From positions 1,860,001-1,924,000 of the forward strand of contig NZ_PGFG01000001.1 in NCBI RefSeq assembly GCF_002797735.1: a stretch of DNA of 64,000 nt. Direction: 5' to 3'. Shown here piece after piece: positions 15,309-24,501 of the stretch. Each line of letters opens with the position of its first letter. The stretch's first letter is position 1. This stretch comes from Thermoflavifilum aggregans (GTDB lineage: Bacteria; Bacteroidota; Bacteroidia; Chitinophagales; Chitinophagaceae). The notes beneath the pieces were generated by a model. It saw only the letters and a list, made by a program, of their open reading frames with translations, had not been told where the DNA came from and searched no databases. Position numbers and translations under genes: made by a program.

Positions 15309-17708
15309 ATGAAAACATGGATATACCTGTTATTATGCCTGAGCACGCTGGGATTGCGTGTTTCAGCACAAAGGCTTGACAGCCTCACGATCGAACAGAT
15401 CATGAGCGATCCGAAATGGATTGGTACTTCTCCATCAGATCCGTTCTGGAGTCCGGACGGACAAAAATTGTATTTCAGCTGGAATCCGGAACAGGCGCCT
15501 GAAGATTCGCTTTATTACATCACACTCACCAATCATCAGCCTGTAAAAGCCTCTCCTGCCGAGCGTTTGCAAGCTCTTGCCCAACGTTCCGGTACATACG
15601 ATCATACTTTCCGGCAATTGGTATACAGCCAGCAAGGGCAGATTTACTGGCTGCATGTGCCTACGCATCGATTGCGGCAAATTACCCATACTGCGGAAAT
15701 GGCTTTCCATCCAATGTTTGCATTTCACGATCGAAAAATTGTATTTCAGCAGGGTGATAATCTTTTTGCCTGGGATACCGCTACAGGAGAGCTTTCCCAG
15801 CTGACTTTGTTCATTCATGCGGAAAAATCTGGTGCTGCCCCGCATACTTCTCCACAGGATGTTTTTCTGGAAAAAGATGCCCTGGAAAACTCTGTGGTGC
15901 TGCAGCAACGCAAACAACGAAAAGCCGAAGAACAACAGGCAGAAAAAAACCTCAACAGCTTTCGAAACTTGCCCGATAGCATTTTCATCGGATCTCAACG
16001 TGTAGCAGGCCTCAATATCAGCCCAGATGGTCGTTTCATTACCTATCAGTTGATAAAGGAACCGCGTGATGTACAACGGACAATCATTCCGGAATATGTC
16101 ACACAATCAGGCTATACCGAAACCATTCCCGGCCGTACCAAGGTAGGTGCTCCCCAGCCAGAGATGCATATGTGGATATATGATCGGCTGCGCGATTCGA
16201 CTTATGAAGTGGATACCCACGATATTCCCGGCATTCACGACAAGCCGGATTATCTGAAAGATTATCCTTCGGAAGACAGCGCGTGGGATGCACATCCTCC
16301 TTTCCGCAAAGTAATTGTGAACGGGCCGCTATGGAGTCCGGAATCCCCCACAGATGGCAGTTCTCATGCCCTGGTGGTTGTGCGCTCACAGGATAATAAA
16401 GACCGGTGGATCATGGAAATACATCCGGAAACAGGTAAGCTTACGCTGATGGATCGCCAGCGCGATGAAGCCTGGATCGCAGGACCGGGCATCGGATGGA
16501 ATTACAGCATGGGCAATGTGGGATGGATCAATGATCACATCTGCTGGTTCCAATCAGAAGCTACCGGATATTCCCATCTGTATCTGTATGATCTGCTCAC
16601 ACATCAGAAAAGAGCTCTTACTTCCGGTAAATATGAAGTGCAAACGGCCACGCTGTCGCGCGATAAAAAATCTTTCTACATTACTACCAATGCCGTAGAA
16701 CCCGGTCAGACCCAGTTTTATCGCCTTGATATTGCCACCGGCAGGCAAACCCGGCTTACCCATGAGGAAGGTGGCAACAGGGTTGAGCTTTCACCTGATG
16801 AAAAATGGCTGGCTGTGCTGCATTCCTTCAGCAATCATCCCTGGGAATTGTTTCTCCAACGCAATGATCCTGCTGCACAGCCCGAACAAATCACCCATCT
16901 GGCCGAAAGTCCGCTGTTCCGCTCCTACCCCTGGCGGGCTCCGGAAATCATTACCTTCAGGGACCGTGATGGCTACCGGGTTTATGCTCGGCTGTTCAGG
17001 CCCAGGCAACCGGCATCCACGCATCCCGGCGTACTGTTTGTACACGGCGCTGGCTATTTGCAGGATGCTCACAAATGGTGGAGCGACTACTATTTCCGGG
17101 AATACATGTTTGAAAATCTGCTGGCCGATCACGGTTACACGGTCATGGATGTGGATTACCGCGGCAGTGCAGGCTATGGGCGCGACTGGCGAACGGCTAT
17201 CTACCGGCACATGGGTGGTAAAGACCTCGATGATGAAGTGGATGCAGCCCGCTTTATGGCCGACAGCCTGGGTGTAGATCCTCATCACATCGGCATCTGG
17301 GGCGGATCCTACGGCGGATTTATGACCCTGATGGCACTGTTTACCCAACCCGGTGTATTTAAATGCGGTGCTGCCCTGCGCTCAGTAACTGATTGGGCGC
17401 ATTACAATCATGGATATACTTCCGATATCCTGAATGAACCCTATACCGATAGCCTGGCCTACAAACGCAGCTCGCCAATTTATTTTGCAGCAGGCCTGCA
17501 GGATCATCTTCTTATGTGTCACGGCATGGAAGATACCAATGTGCATTTTCAGGATATTGTCCGTTTAACCGAAAAACTTATTGAACTGGGAAAAGATAAC
17601 TGGGAACTGGCCGTATATCCGCTGGAAGATCATGAATTCAAGGATCCCAGCAGCTGGACAGATGAATATAAACGCATCTTCCACCTCTTCGAAACCAATC
17701 TGAAATAG
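15309..17708 (+). CDS. secreted S9 family prolyl oligopeptidase / dipeptidyl-peptidase
   Basis: 799 residues. Signal peptide (about 1-20, ending VSAQ), a long beta-propeller region with WD40-like/PD40 repeats (for example DPFWSPDGQKLYFSW), and a C-terminal alpha/beta-hydrolase domain (about 555-799). The nucleophile serine is in GIWGGSYGGFM (~660), with DTNVHFQD and DHEF as the Asp/His regions. Such enzymes cut peptides after proline or alanine in the periplasm; exact specificity cannot be read. It has two promoters upstream and a strong terminator downstream, so it is a single-gene unit. Confidence 0.92.
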   Translation: MKTWIYLLLCLSTLGLRVSAQRLDSLTIEQIMSDPKWIGTSPSDPFWSPDGQKLYFSWNPEQAPEDSLYYITLTNHQPVKASPAERLQALAQRSGTYDHTFRQLVYSQQGQIYWLHVPTHRLRQITHTAEMAFHPMFAFHDRKIVFQQGDNLFAWDTATGELSQLTLFIHAEKSGAAPHTSPQDVFLEKDALENSVVLQQRKQRKAEEQQAEKNLNSFRNLPDSIFIGSQRVAGLNISPDGRFITYQLIKEPRDVQRTIIPEYVTQSGYTETIPGRTKVGAPQPEMHMWIYDRLRDSTYEVDTHDIPGIHDKPDYLKDYPSEDSAWDAHPPFRKVIVNGPLWSPESPTDGSSHALVVVRSQDNKDRWIMEIHPETGKLTLMDRQRDEAWIAGPGIGWNYSMGNVGWINDHICWFQSEATGYSHLYLYDLLTHQKRALTSGKYEVQTATLSRDKKSFYITTNAVEPGQTQFYRLDIATGRQTRLTHEEGGNRVELSPDEKWLAVLHSFSNHPWELFLQRNDPAAQPEQITHLAESPLFRSYPWRAPEIITFRDRDGYRVYARLFRPRQPASTHPGVLFVHGAGYLQDAHKWWSDYYFREYMFENLLADHGYTVMDVDYRGSAGYGRDWRTAIYRHMGGKDLDDEVDAARFMADSLGVDPHHIGIWGGSYGGFMTLMALFTQPGVFKCGAALRSVTDWAHYNHGYTSDILNEPYTDSLAYKRSSPIYFAAGLQDHLLMCHGMEDTNVHFQDIVRLTEKLIELGKDNWELAVYPLEDHEFKDPSSWTDEYKRIFHLFETNLK

Positions 17709-17741
17709 CTTTCGTTGTTTTATCTGATTTGAATTTTCAAC

Positions 17742-17781
17742 ACGTCTCTTCATCAGCCAAAGATGAAGAGACGTTTTTTTT
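17742..17781 (+). terminator. Rho-independent terminator after the S9 peptidase
   Basis: Perfect 13-bp stem (ACGTCTCTTCATC, 17742-17754, with 17762-17774), 7-nt loop and a run of seven to eight T. Confidence 0.92.
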
Positions 17782-17888
17782 ATGGATATACTTTCTCTCC
17801 GTCCGTTTACTGAAAAAATCATCTGCAGCTCATCCATCATTCTGATGCCACTCTCAATCGGCTGTACAGATGTGCTTTTAAATGAAAA

Positions 17889-17946
17889 GTGATAAAAGTC
17901 ACCATCAGTTTTGATAAAAATCATCACGTGCATTGATGAATATCAT
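17889..17946 (+). promoter_or_regulatory. three phased Crp/Fnr-type boxes upstream of yceI
   Basis: GTGATAAAAGTCAC (17889-17902), TTGATAAAAATCAT (17911-17924) and TTGATGAATATCAT (17933-17946). The last two match the FNR consensus TTGAT-N4-ATCAA in 9 of 10 positions, the first in 7 of 10. Centres are exactly 22 bp apart. The promoter-proximal box is centred 36.5 bp before the end of the -7 element, about -41 from the expected start, which is the class II activator position. The assignment to a Crp/Fnr-family regulator is inference from sequence. Confidence 0.65.
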
Positions 17947-17968
17947 CGTACAGGGTAAAAACTCTGAG

Positions 17969-17976
17969 GATTTTTG
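17969..17976 (+). promoter_or_regulatory. -7 box of the yceI operon (GATTTTTG)
   Basis: One mismatch to TAnnTTTG and no clear -33 TTTG, as expected for an activator-dependent promoter. Predicted start near 17981, giving a leader of about 36 nt to the ATG at 18017. Confidence 0.5.
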
Positions 17977-18016
17977 CAATGAAATGATTCATCATTCAAA
18001 TCAAAAATCAAAAGCC

Positions 18017-18652
18017 ATGAAACGGGATTATGCAAAACAAATCTTGATCGTAATATTTACGATGATTATGCTTATCGCCCTGCTGATAAGCATTTTCAGG
18101 GTAAAAGCCTCAGCCCAGAGCTTATTTAAAGCTTCACCTGAATCGTATGTGCTAATAAAAGGCACATCTACGCTACACGATTGGACCATGAAATCAAATG
18201 ATGTACAGCTTTCAGTAATCTTTACCGAAGATAATCAGCATCAGATAAACGGACTAAGTAACCTTTCTCTTGTTATTCCAGTAAACAGCCTGAAAAGCAC
18301 AGAAGGCTCCATCATGGATAGCAAGGCTTACAAAGCATTAAAAGCGGAACAATATCCGCAGATTATTTTCAAATCCACACAGGCTCAGGTAAAACAAAGC
18401 GGAAATACCTATCAGATTCTTGCAACAGGAAATCTCACCATTGCAGGTGTAACCCATACCGTATCTGTGCGGACAGTCTGTGAAATGAATGGTAACCGGA
18501 AGCTTGTCTGTACCGGAGAAAAACCCATTGACATGACAGATTACAAAGTTTCACCACCCACATTCATGGGATTGATGAAAACAGGCAAAGAAGTTACCAT
18601 TCAGTTTCGTGTGGATCTGTTTTCCAATGACGGACTTTCTTTCAATAATTAA
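18017..18652 (+). CDS. YceI-family periplasmic lipid-binding-like protein
   Basis: 211 residues. An N-terminal membrane anchor/signal (LIVIFTMIMLIALLISIF, ~10-28) is followed by a YceI lipocalin-like barrel: YVLIKGTSTLHDWTMKS, STEGSIMDSKAYKALKAE and GVTHTVSV are the conserved strands. YceI proteins bind isoprenoid lipids; a precise role is not established. I use ATG 18017 rather than an in-frame ATG at 17933, because the latter lies inside an operator box and upstream of the predicted transcript start. First gene of a set with the barrel protein (36 bp later) and the alcohol dehydrogenase (36 bp after that). Confidence 0.85.
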   Translation: MKRDYAKQILIVIFTMIMLIALLISIFRVKASAQSLFKASPESYVLIKGTSTLHDWTMKSNDVQLSVIFTEDNQHQINGLSNLSLVIPVNSLKSTEGSIMDSKAYKALKAEQYPQIIFKSTQAQVKQSGNTYQILATGNLTIAGVTHTVSVRTVCEMNGNRKLVCTGEKPIDMTDYKVSPPTFMGLMKTGKEVTIQFRVDLFSNDGLSFNN

Positions 18653-18687
18653 AAAATGTATTTGTAAACCATTTAAATCTTACAGCC

Positions 18688-19980
18688 ATGAAAAAGTATT
18701 TGCTTCATTTTGCCACAACCATGATCCTGGCAGGTTCCGTTCATCTGACTTATGGACAAAAGATATTGCCCAACATGCGGCCTTATGACCAAAGAGGACT
18801 CAACATGTTTGAGCCACCCAAAAATGATACGGCCACCTTTTCAAGCATGCAGCTAAAAATCGGAGCCGGATTTACCCAGCAGTTTCAGGCTCTGCGTCAT
18901 TCCAATGAAGCCACGCCAAATATTGTAAACAGTGTGGATCAAAACAAACTCATCAACATTGGCAACGGATTCAATCTGGCTACAGCCAACCTGAATCTGG
19001 ATGCTACTTTGGCTGATGGAATTGAATTAAATGTAATTACTTATCTCTCATCCCGTCATCACAACGATACCTGGGTAAAAGGAGGTTATCTGCAAATTGA
19101 TAAACTTAGTTTCCTGCACAGTCAGGCTATTGATCATCTGATGAACTATGTGCGTTTCCGTGTAGGTGATTTTGAAATCAACTATGGTGATGCTCATTTC
19201 CGCAGAACCGACAATGGACAGGCTATTCAAAATCCGTTCGTTGGCAATTACATCATGGATGCTTTCATGACTGCTGTCAGCGGTGAAGCTTATGTGATGA
19301 ACAAAGGCTGGATTGGTATGATCGGTGTAGCCGGCAGCCAGGTGAATACCACGGTAACCAACCCCTCAGGCCGCGGACCGGCTATTTACGGAAAGCTTGG
19401 ATTTGATAAACAAATCACACCCGATTTTCGTTTCAGGTTAACCGGTTCAGTATATACCAATCGCAAATCGCCCGCTAACCAGTTGTACAATGGCGACAGA
19501 GGCGGATCGCGTTATTATCTGGTGATGGAAAATACACAAGCTACCATCTCCAACAACGCATGGTCAGGTGAATACAATCCACAATTCAGCAATCATGTGA
19601 CCAGCATCATGATTAATCCATTCATTCAATATCATGGCCTGGTGTTCTTTGGCACATATGAACATGCACAGGGAAGAACAAGTGCAGAAACATCCAACAG
19701 AAAAGCCGACCAGCTTGTGGGTGATCTGCTGTACTACTTCGGCCCAAAACAAAACATTTATATCGGTGTACGCTACGATTGGGTAAAAGGTGAATTACCG
19801 GGCATTTCTCAAGCTGTGAATATTGACCGTGTACAGGCTGCATTGGGATGGTATATTGCACCAACTGTGTTGCTGAAAGCAGAATATGTGGATCAACGCT
19901 ATCATAATTATCCAACCACCAACATCAATTATGGCGGACAGTTTCATGGATTGATGCTGGAAGGCACCGTGGGATTTTAA
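18688..19980 (+). CDS. outer-membrane beta-barrel porin-like protein
   Basis: 430 residues with a signal peptide ending in TYGQ. The rest alternates polar and hydrophobic residues in short strands separated by Gly/Asn-rich turns, and the chain ends in phenylalanine (EGTVGF), typical for an outer-membrane barrel. I do not recognise a specific substrate family. It sits between yceI and a Zn alcohol dehydrogenase in one apparent operon, so it may belong to a low-oxygen or stress response controlled by the boxes upstream of yceI. Confidence 0.75.
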   Translation: MKKYLLHFATTMILAGSVHLTYGQKILPNMRPYDQRGLNMFEPPKNDTATFSSMQLKIGAGFTQQFQALRHSNEATPNIVNSVDQNKLINIGNGFNLATANLNLDATLADGIELNVITYLSSRHHNDTWVKGGYLQIDKLSFLHSQAIDHLMNYVRFRVGDFEINYGDAHFRRTDNGQAIQNPFVGNYIMDAFMTAVSGEAYVMNKGWIGMIGVAGSQVNTTVTNPSGRGPAIYGKLGFDKQITPDFRFRLTGSVYTNRKSPANQLYNGDRGGSRYYLVMENTQATISNNAWSGEYNPQFSNHVTSIMINPFIQYHGLVFFGTYEHAQGRTSAETSNRKADQLVGDLLYYFGPKQNIYIGVRYDWVKGELPGISQAVNIDRVQAALGWYIAPTVLLKAEYVDQRYHNYPTTNINYGGQFHGLMLEGTVGF

Positions 19981-20016
19981 TTTGAAATTTATTATTCACT
20001 CATAAGATTATCAGTC

Positions 20017-21054
20017 ATGAAAGCAATTGTATATCACGGGCCCGGCAAAATAGCCTGGGAAGATAAACCCAAACCCTGGCTGCAGGAAGAAACCGACGTA
20101 ATCGTTAAAATTAGCAAAACAACTATTTGCGGTACCGACCTGCATATTCTCAAGGGCGATGTACCGGAAGTAACGGATGGTAGGATACTTGGGCATGAAG
20201 GAGTAGGCATCATTGAAGAAGCCGGAAAAGCTGTACAACGGTTTAAACCCGGCGATCATGTACTGATTTCATGTATCACTTCTTGTGGAAGTTGCTCGTA
20301 TTGCAAAAAAGGAATGTATTCTCATTGTGAAAAAGGCGGCTGGATTCTGGGCCATCTCATTGATGGTACACAAGCCGAATACGTAAGAATCCCTCATGCC
20401 GATCATAGCCTGTATCCAATTCCACAGGGATTGGAAGAAGAAGCATTGGTAATGCTCAGCGATATTTTGCCTACCGGATTTGAATGCGGAGTTTTAAACG
20501 GCGAAGTAAAACCGGGCGATACGGTGGTGATTGTAGGTGTAGGTCCCGTAGGTTTAGCAGCTTTGCTTACCGCTCAGTTTTATTCGCCAGGTCTGTTGAT
20601 TGCAATAGATATGGACGAGAACAGACTGGAAATTGCCAAACAGTTTGGCGCTGATTATGGCGTACAACTTAAGGAAACCAATCCTGTGGAAGTTGTGAAA
20701 GGTCTTACACAAGGGAAAGGAGCAGATGTGGTTATTGAAGCCGTTGGTGTGCCTGAGAGTTTTGAGCTTTGCCAGTCGTTGGTTGCACCTGGCGGTATTA
20801 TTGCCAACATAGGCGTACATGGTAAACCCGTTACACTCCACATGGAAAACCTATGGGCACATAATATCAAAATTACAACCCGGCTGGTCGACACGGTTAC
20901 CATTCCTTTGCTTTTGAAAACCGTTCAATCGGGCAAACTAATGCCTCAAAAATTAATCACACATCATTTTAAACTAGATGAAGCTCTGGCTGCCTATCAG
21001 GTATTTAAACATGCAGCTGCAGAAAAGGCATTGAAAGTAATTTTATCAGCATAA
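20017..21054 (+). CDS. zinc-dependent alcohol dehydrogenase (MDR family)
   Basis: 345 residues. Catalytic zinc ligands Cys in TICGTDLH (~38) and His-Glu in LGHEGVG (~60); structural zinc cysteines in SCGSCSYCKKGMYSHC (~91-106); Rossmann glycine motif VGVGPVGLAAL (~173). It oxidises or reduces a small alcohol/aldehyde with NAD(P); the threonine-dehydrogenase/secondary-alcohol branch is the closest by eye, substrate unknown. Third gene after the Crp/Fnr-type boxes; a strong terminator follows. Fermentative disposal of reducing equivalents would fit that control, as inference. Confidence 0.9.
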   Translation: MKAIVYHGPGKIAWEDKPKPWLQEETDVIVKISKTTICGTDLHILKGDVPEVTDGRILGHEGVGIIEEAGKAVQRFKPGDHVLISCITSCGSCSYCKKGMYSHCEKGGWILGHLIDGTQAEYVRIPHADHSLYPIPQGLEEEALVMLSDILPTGFECGVLNGEVKPGDTVVIVGVGPVGLAALLTAQFYSPGLLIAIDMDENRLEIAKQFGADYGVQLKETNPVEVVKGLTQGKGADVVIEAVGVPESFELCQSLVAPGGIIANIGVHGKPVTLHMENLWAHNIKITTRLVDTVTIPLLLKTVQSGKLMPQKLITHHFKLDEALAAYQVFKHAAAEKALKVILSA

Positions 21055-21116
21055 TCATGGAAAACCCCGCATCTTCATGCAAGCAGTTGGAGGTTGATGA
21101 GTAACAGAATGGTAGC

Positions 21117-21148
21117 GGAGAGGCCTTATCGGAAAGGCCTCTCCTTTT
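21117..21148 (+). terminator. Rho-independent terminator after the alcohol dehydrogenase
   Basis: 11-bp perfect stem (GGAGAGGCCTT, 21117-21127, with 21134-21144), 6-nt loop, four T. Confidence 0.9.
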
Positions 21149-21235
21149 ACAACAAACAATCAGCTGATAAATAAATCAATTATTCAACTTACATAAACTG
21201 ATAACTTTAATTGATAACTTTTAAATTTTTTTGCC

Positions 21236-22048
21236 ATGTTAAAGATATTATTGTATACCGACAGCATGTATTTCAAACCTGAAATACTCAACTTTCCTTC
21301 CTATCTGGCAAATCTTACCCATACCAAAATTATGGAAGTATATCTGGATGATATGCTGAACACGGCATTGTGGTATGATCAGACAACTTTTGTTACACTG
21401 CCCGGTCAGATAGCGGAAAAAGAAAGATATGAAGTGATTGAAAAAAATTTTCAGAAGCTACAAGAGGAAGCCGATAAAAAAGGTATTCTGATTAAACCTT
21501 TTGAAGATGGAACTGCTACAAAGGAATTTTTTTTCAGGCATATGAGATATTCAGATTTGCTTTTGCTCGATATTCATTCGCTTAACAATCCTTCGGAAGA
21601 TATTGTCAGATTTAAATTTTTCAGAGATATCCTGATGTATGGAGAATGCCCGGTACTGCTCTTCTCTGATAGCACACAGCGTATTGATGAAATCCTATTT
21701 GCCTATAACGGCACGCCATCTTCTGTTTTTGCAATCAAACAATTTTCCTACCTATTTCCTCAACTGATGGATAGACCTATCAGGGCAATTTATGCGAAGG
21801 AAACAGAAAAAATGCAGGACAAGAAATTATTGATTGACTGGCTGAATGCACATTATATGGAAGCTTACTATGAGGAAACTACGGAGCGGTTGCTGGATAG
21901 CTTCCTGATAAGTTATCAGCAAAACAAACAAATAATAGGTGTCATGGGATCGTTCGGAAGAAGCCTGTTATCGCAGATGCTGCATAAAAGTGAAGCCTTG
22001 CATCTGATGAAAATGCTGCCGATTCCGTTGTTTATTTCACACTGGTAA
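21236..22048 (+). CDS. universal-stress-protein-like protein
   Basis: 270 residues that read as two Usp-like halves: N-terminal MLKILLYTDSMYFKPEIL with SDLLLLDIHS near residue 110, and a second half with DEILFAYNGTPSSVFAIKQF (~160) and IIGVMGSFGRSLLSQMLH near the C-terminus. The GxxG...G(S/T) ATP-binding pattern is weak, so nucleotide binding is uncertain. It follows the alcohol dehydrogenase terminator, so it has its own promoter. Tandem Usp proteins accompany anaerobic or stress genes in many Bacteroidota, in line with the neighbours. Confidence 0.7.
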   Translation: MLKILLYTDSMYFKPEILNFPSYLANLTHTKIMEVYLDDMLNTALWYDQTTFVTLPGQIAEKERYEVIEKNFQKLQEEADKKGILIKPFEDGTATKEFFFRHMRYSDLLLLDIHSLNNPSEDIVRFKFFRDILMYGECPVLLFSDSTQRIDEILFAYNGTPSSVFAIKQFSYLFPQLMDRPIRAIYAKETEKMQDKKLLIDWLNAHYMEAYYEETTERLLDSFLISYQQNKQIIGVMGSFGRSLLSQMLHKSEALHLMKMLPIPLFISHW

Positions 22049-22055
22049 TACAAAT

Positions 22056-23840
22056 TCAAAGATGGCAGCTGGATTTGCAGTCGTGAATTTCTGACTCCAG
22101 CACACGTACAATTTCATCTTCTTTTTTCAAACCTGCATGCAGCACCTGTTCGGGCTTTGATCCGTATCGAAATATGGTGATGCCTTTGGCTCCCTGCTGC
22201 CAGGCCATCCGGTAGGCTTTTTCCACATCGGCTACAGTAGCCGAAGCCGGCATGTTGATGGTTTTGGACACAGCATTATCCGTATATCGTTGAAAACTTA
22301 CCTGATGAGCAATATGATAAGTATAGTCAATTTCCAGCGAAGTTTTCAACAGGCGTTTCACCGATTCCGGCAGTTGCCGGATGTGCTGCACGCTTCCTTT
22401 CAGGATAATTTCATCGAGCATTTGTTCACTGAAATGTTGCTGGCGGGATAAGATTTCCAATGCAGCAGGATTGATTTCAAACAGGGTTTGGTTGTTCAAT
22501 ACATGTTCGCGTTTATAGGCAATAGCAAATAAAGGTTCAATAGATGAACTGGTGCCTGCTATAAGCGAAATGGTGCCGGTAGGTGCAATACTGGTCAATG
22601 TAGCATTGCGACGTTGTTGACCGGAAAATTGGCTTTGGATAATAAAAGGAAACGAACCTCTTTGTGCAGCAAGTAATGCCGAAGCTATTTGGGCTTCATG
22701 CTGAATAAACTGCATCAACTGCGATCCGAATTGCAAGGCTTCCTGTGAATCATACGGAATACCCATGCGGATAAGCATTTCAGCCCAACCCATTACACCC
22801 AGTCCTATCTTGCGGTTTCCTGTTGCCATTCGTTTTAGTTCCGGATGCAAATAGCGATTCATTTCAATCACATTATCCAGAAAACGAACAGCCAGGTGTA
22901 CCGTCCGGCGCAGCTTTTCCCAATCCACCTGCCAATCCTGATTTCCGCTTTTTTGCAGCATCCTGCTGAGATTTATCGAGCCCAAATTGCAGGATTCGTA
23001 AGGTAATAAAGGCACTTCTCCACATGGATTGGTGGCTTCAATAGTTCCGATTCCTGGTGTGGGATTGAATTGCTGAATGGTATCCAGAAATATCAACCCA
23101 GGATCGCCTGTGGCCCAGGCTGCATGAATGAGCTTGTGCCAAAGATCGGCAGCCGGAATTTCTCGTTCGATGGTTTTTCCATGTACACTTGAAAAATGCA
23201 GGGTATAGTTTTTTCCTGTTTCCAAGGCCTTGAAAAAATCATTCCGTATACCCACAGAAATATTGAAATTATTGAGTTGGTGTGCATCACGCTTGGCATC
23301 GATAAACGTCAGGATGTCTGGATGATTGATATTGAGAATACCCATGTTGGCACCTCTTCGTTTCCCTCCTTGTTTGATACCTTCTGTAGCTGCATTGAAT
23401 ATTTTCATAAAAGCCACAGGGCCCGAAGCCGTACCACCCGTAGAAGACACATAACTGCCTTCAGGCCGGAGATGACTGAAATTAAAGCCGGTACCTCCAC
23501 CGCTCTGCTGAATCAGAGCCGCCAGTTCCAGGGTATGAAAGATGGCAGCCATATCATCCTCCACAGGCAATACAAAACATGCACTTAACTGACTTAAAGG
23601 TGTGCCTGCATTCATGAGTGTGGGTGAATTGGGCAGAAAAAGTTTTTCATTCATCAAATCAAAAAACAAAGATGCCATTTGCTGTACATCCTTTGCCTCC
23701 CCCCAATATAATTCAGCTTCGGCAGTGGCCAGAGCTACTCGCTCCAGCATTTGTTCGGGAGTTTCAATAAGCCTGCCCTGCTCATCGCGGCGCAGATAGC
23801 GCGACTCCAAAACAATACGCGCATTGGCTGTCAGTTCCAT
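22056..23840 (-). CDS. nrdJ: class II (adenosylcobalamin-dependent) ribonucleotide reductase
   Basis: 594 residues. N-terminal LPNSPTLMNAGTPLSQLSACF carries the first redox cysteine (~88); the active site is NPCGEVPLLPYESCNLGSINL (~275; catalytic Cys and Glu in NPCGE); SIAPTGTISLIAGTSSSIEP follows. The C-terminus carries a Cys pair (DCKSSCHL) for reduction by thioredoxin-like partners. No radical-generating small subunit is nearby, as expected for a B12 enzyme, which works with or without oxygen. It lies 41 bp after the PNPOx-like gene and probably shares its promoter. Confidence 0.92.
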   Translation of the reverse strand: MELTANARIVLESRYLRRDEQGRLIETPEQMLERVALATAEAELYWGEAKDVQQMASLFFDLMNEKLFLPNSPTLMNAGTPLSQLSACFVLPVEDDMAAIFHTLELAALIQQSGGGTGFNFSHLRPEGSYVSSTGGTASGPVAFMKIFNAATEGIKQGGKRRGANMGILNINHPDILTFIDAKRDAHQLNNFNISVGIRNDFFKALETGKNYTLHFSSVHGKTIEREIPAADLWHKLIHAAWATGDPGLIFLDTIQQFNPTPGIGTIEATNPCGEVPLLPYESCNLGSINLSRMLQKSGNQDWQVDWEKLRRTVHLAVRFLDNVIEMNRYLHPELKRMATGNRKIGLGVMGWAEMLIRMGIPYDSQEALQFGSQLMQFIQHEAQIASALLAAQRGSFPFIIQSQFSGQQRRNATLTSIAPTGTISLIAGTSSSIEPLFAIAYKREHVLNNQTLFEINPAALEILSRQQHFSEQMLDEIILKGSVQHIRQLPESVKRLLKTSLEIDYTYHIAHQVSFQRYTDNAVSKTINMPASATVADVEKAYRMAWQQGAKGITIFRYGSKPEQVLHAGLKKEDEIVRVLESEIHDCKSSCHL

Positions 23841-23881
23841 ATATGAAATGATGATCGTAAAATATAATTCATGCTGCAGGC

Positions 23882-24352
23882 TTATGAAGGTTTCTGCTCA
23901 TATCGATGAAACCGACCGCTTTTTTCAAGCACTCTAATCCGATACACAATATTCATGGCTCCTTCTGCCAGCAGCTGATCGGGCTGCACGTCCAGTTCAA
24001 TAGGCTTTTCAGCAGCCTGATGCACATCCAGCTTGTATATTTTCCGGATCAACATGTCCAACGCATAATATCGTTGCTGCGGATCCGTAATTTCCTCATA
24101 CAAACCCCATACTAGCACACTTTGCCAGTTTCTTTGGTCTATAATTTCATCAACTTGAAAACATACTTCCTGCTGGTTTCGCAATGCCCGAATCTTTTCT
24201 CCTTCCCGTGAATGTGCAATAATACTGGTACCATCAAACAGATAGGTAACCGGAATAATGTATATTCTGCCATCAATCTGATATCCAATCCGACCAAACG
24301 AATGGCGCTGCAAAAAATCATCCATTTGTGAAACGGTAAGTGAACCCAGCAT
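23882..24352 (-). CDS. pyridoxamine-5'-phosphate-oxidase-like flavin-binding protein
   Basis: 156 residues of the PNPOx-like split barrel: FGRIGYQIDGRIYIIPVTYLFDGTSIIAHS near the N-terminus is the typical FMN-binding start, followed by QEVCFQVDEI and WQSVLVWGLYEEI. Family members include heme-degrading, flavin- and F420-binding proteins; true PdxH function is unlikely at this length. It is divergent from the CoA transferase across an operator-containing gap and upstream of nrdJ. Confidence 0.82.
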   Translation of the reverse strand: MLGSLTVSQMDDFLQRHSFGRIGYQIDGRIYIIPVTYLFDGTSIIAHSREGEKIRALRNQQEVCFQVDEIIDQRNWQSVLVWGLYEEITDPQQRYYALDMLIRKIYKLDVHQAAEKPIELDVQPDQLLAEGAMNIVYRIRVLEKSGRFHRYEQKPS

Positions 24353-24409
24353 TTCCTGAATTTTTCCCTAATTTAACCTAAAAACATGAGTTCATCAAAT
24401 TTCGGGTTG

Positions 24410-24446
24410 ATGATAAAAATCACCCATCGATATTGATTAAACTCAT
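24410..24446 (+). promoter_or_regulatory. two Crp/Fnr-type boxes upstream of the CoA transferase
   Basis: ATGATAAAAATCAC (24410-24423) and TTGATTAAACTCAT (24433-24446), each 8 of 10 against TTGAT-N4-ATCAA, centres 23 bp apart. The promoter-proximal box is centred 36.5 bp before the end of the -7 element, the same distance as at yceI. The gap is shared with the divergent PNPOx-nrdJ pair, which may also be controlled. Confidence 0.6.
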
Positions 24447-24468
24447 CTGCATGCTATGTGTAAAACTT

Positions 24469-24476
24469 TTATTTTG
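24469..24476 (+). promoter_or_regulatory. -7 box of the CoA transferase (TTATTTTG)
   Basis: One mismatch to TAnnTTTG; predicted leader of about 21 nt to ATG 24502. Confidence 0.5.
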
Positions 24477-24501
24477 CAACCCTAAATAAAATATCATTCA
24501 A

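Noticed and set aside
15435-16106. 223-codon open frame on the minus strand
   Set aside because: Lies entirely inside the S9 peptidase gene; composition is that of an antisense shadow and there is no homology.
21182-21235. Crp/Fnr box upstream of the Usp-like gene (TTGATAACTTTTAA)
   Set aside because: Only one half-site fits and the distance to the -7 region differs from the two accepted promoters.
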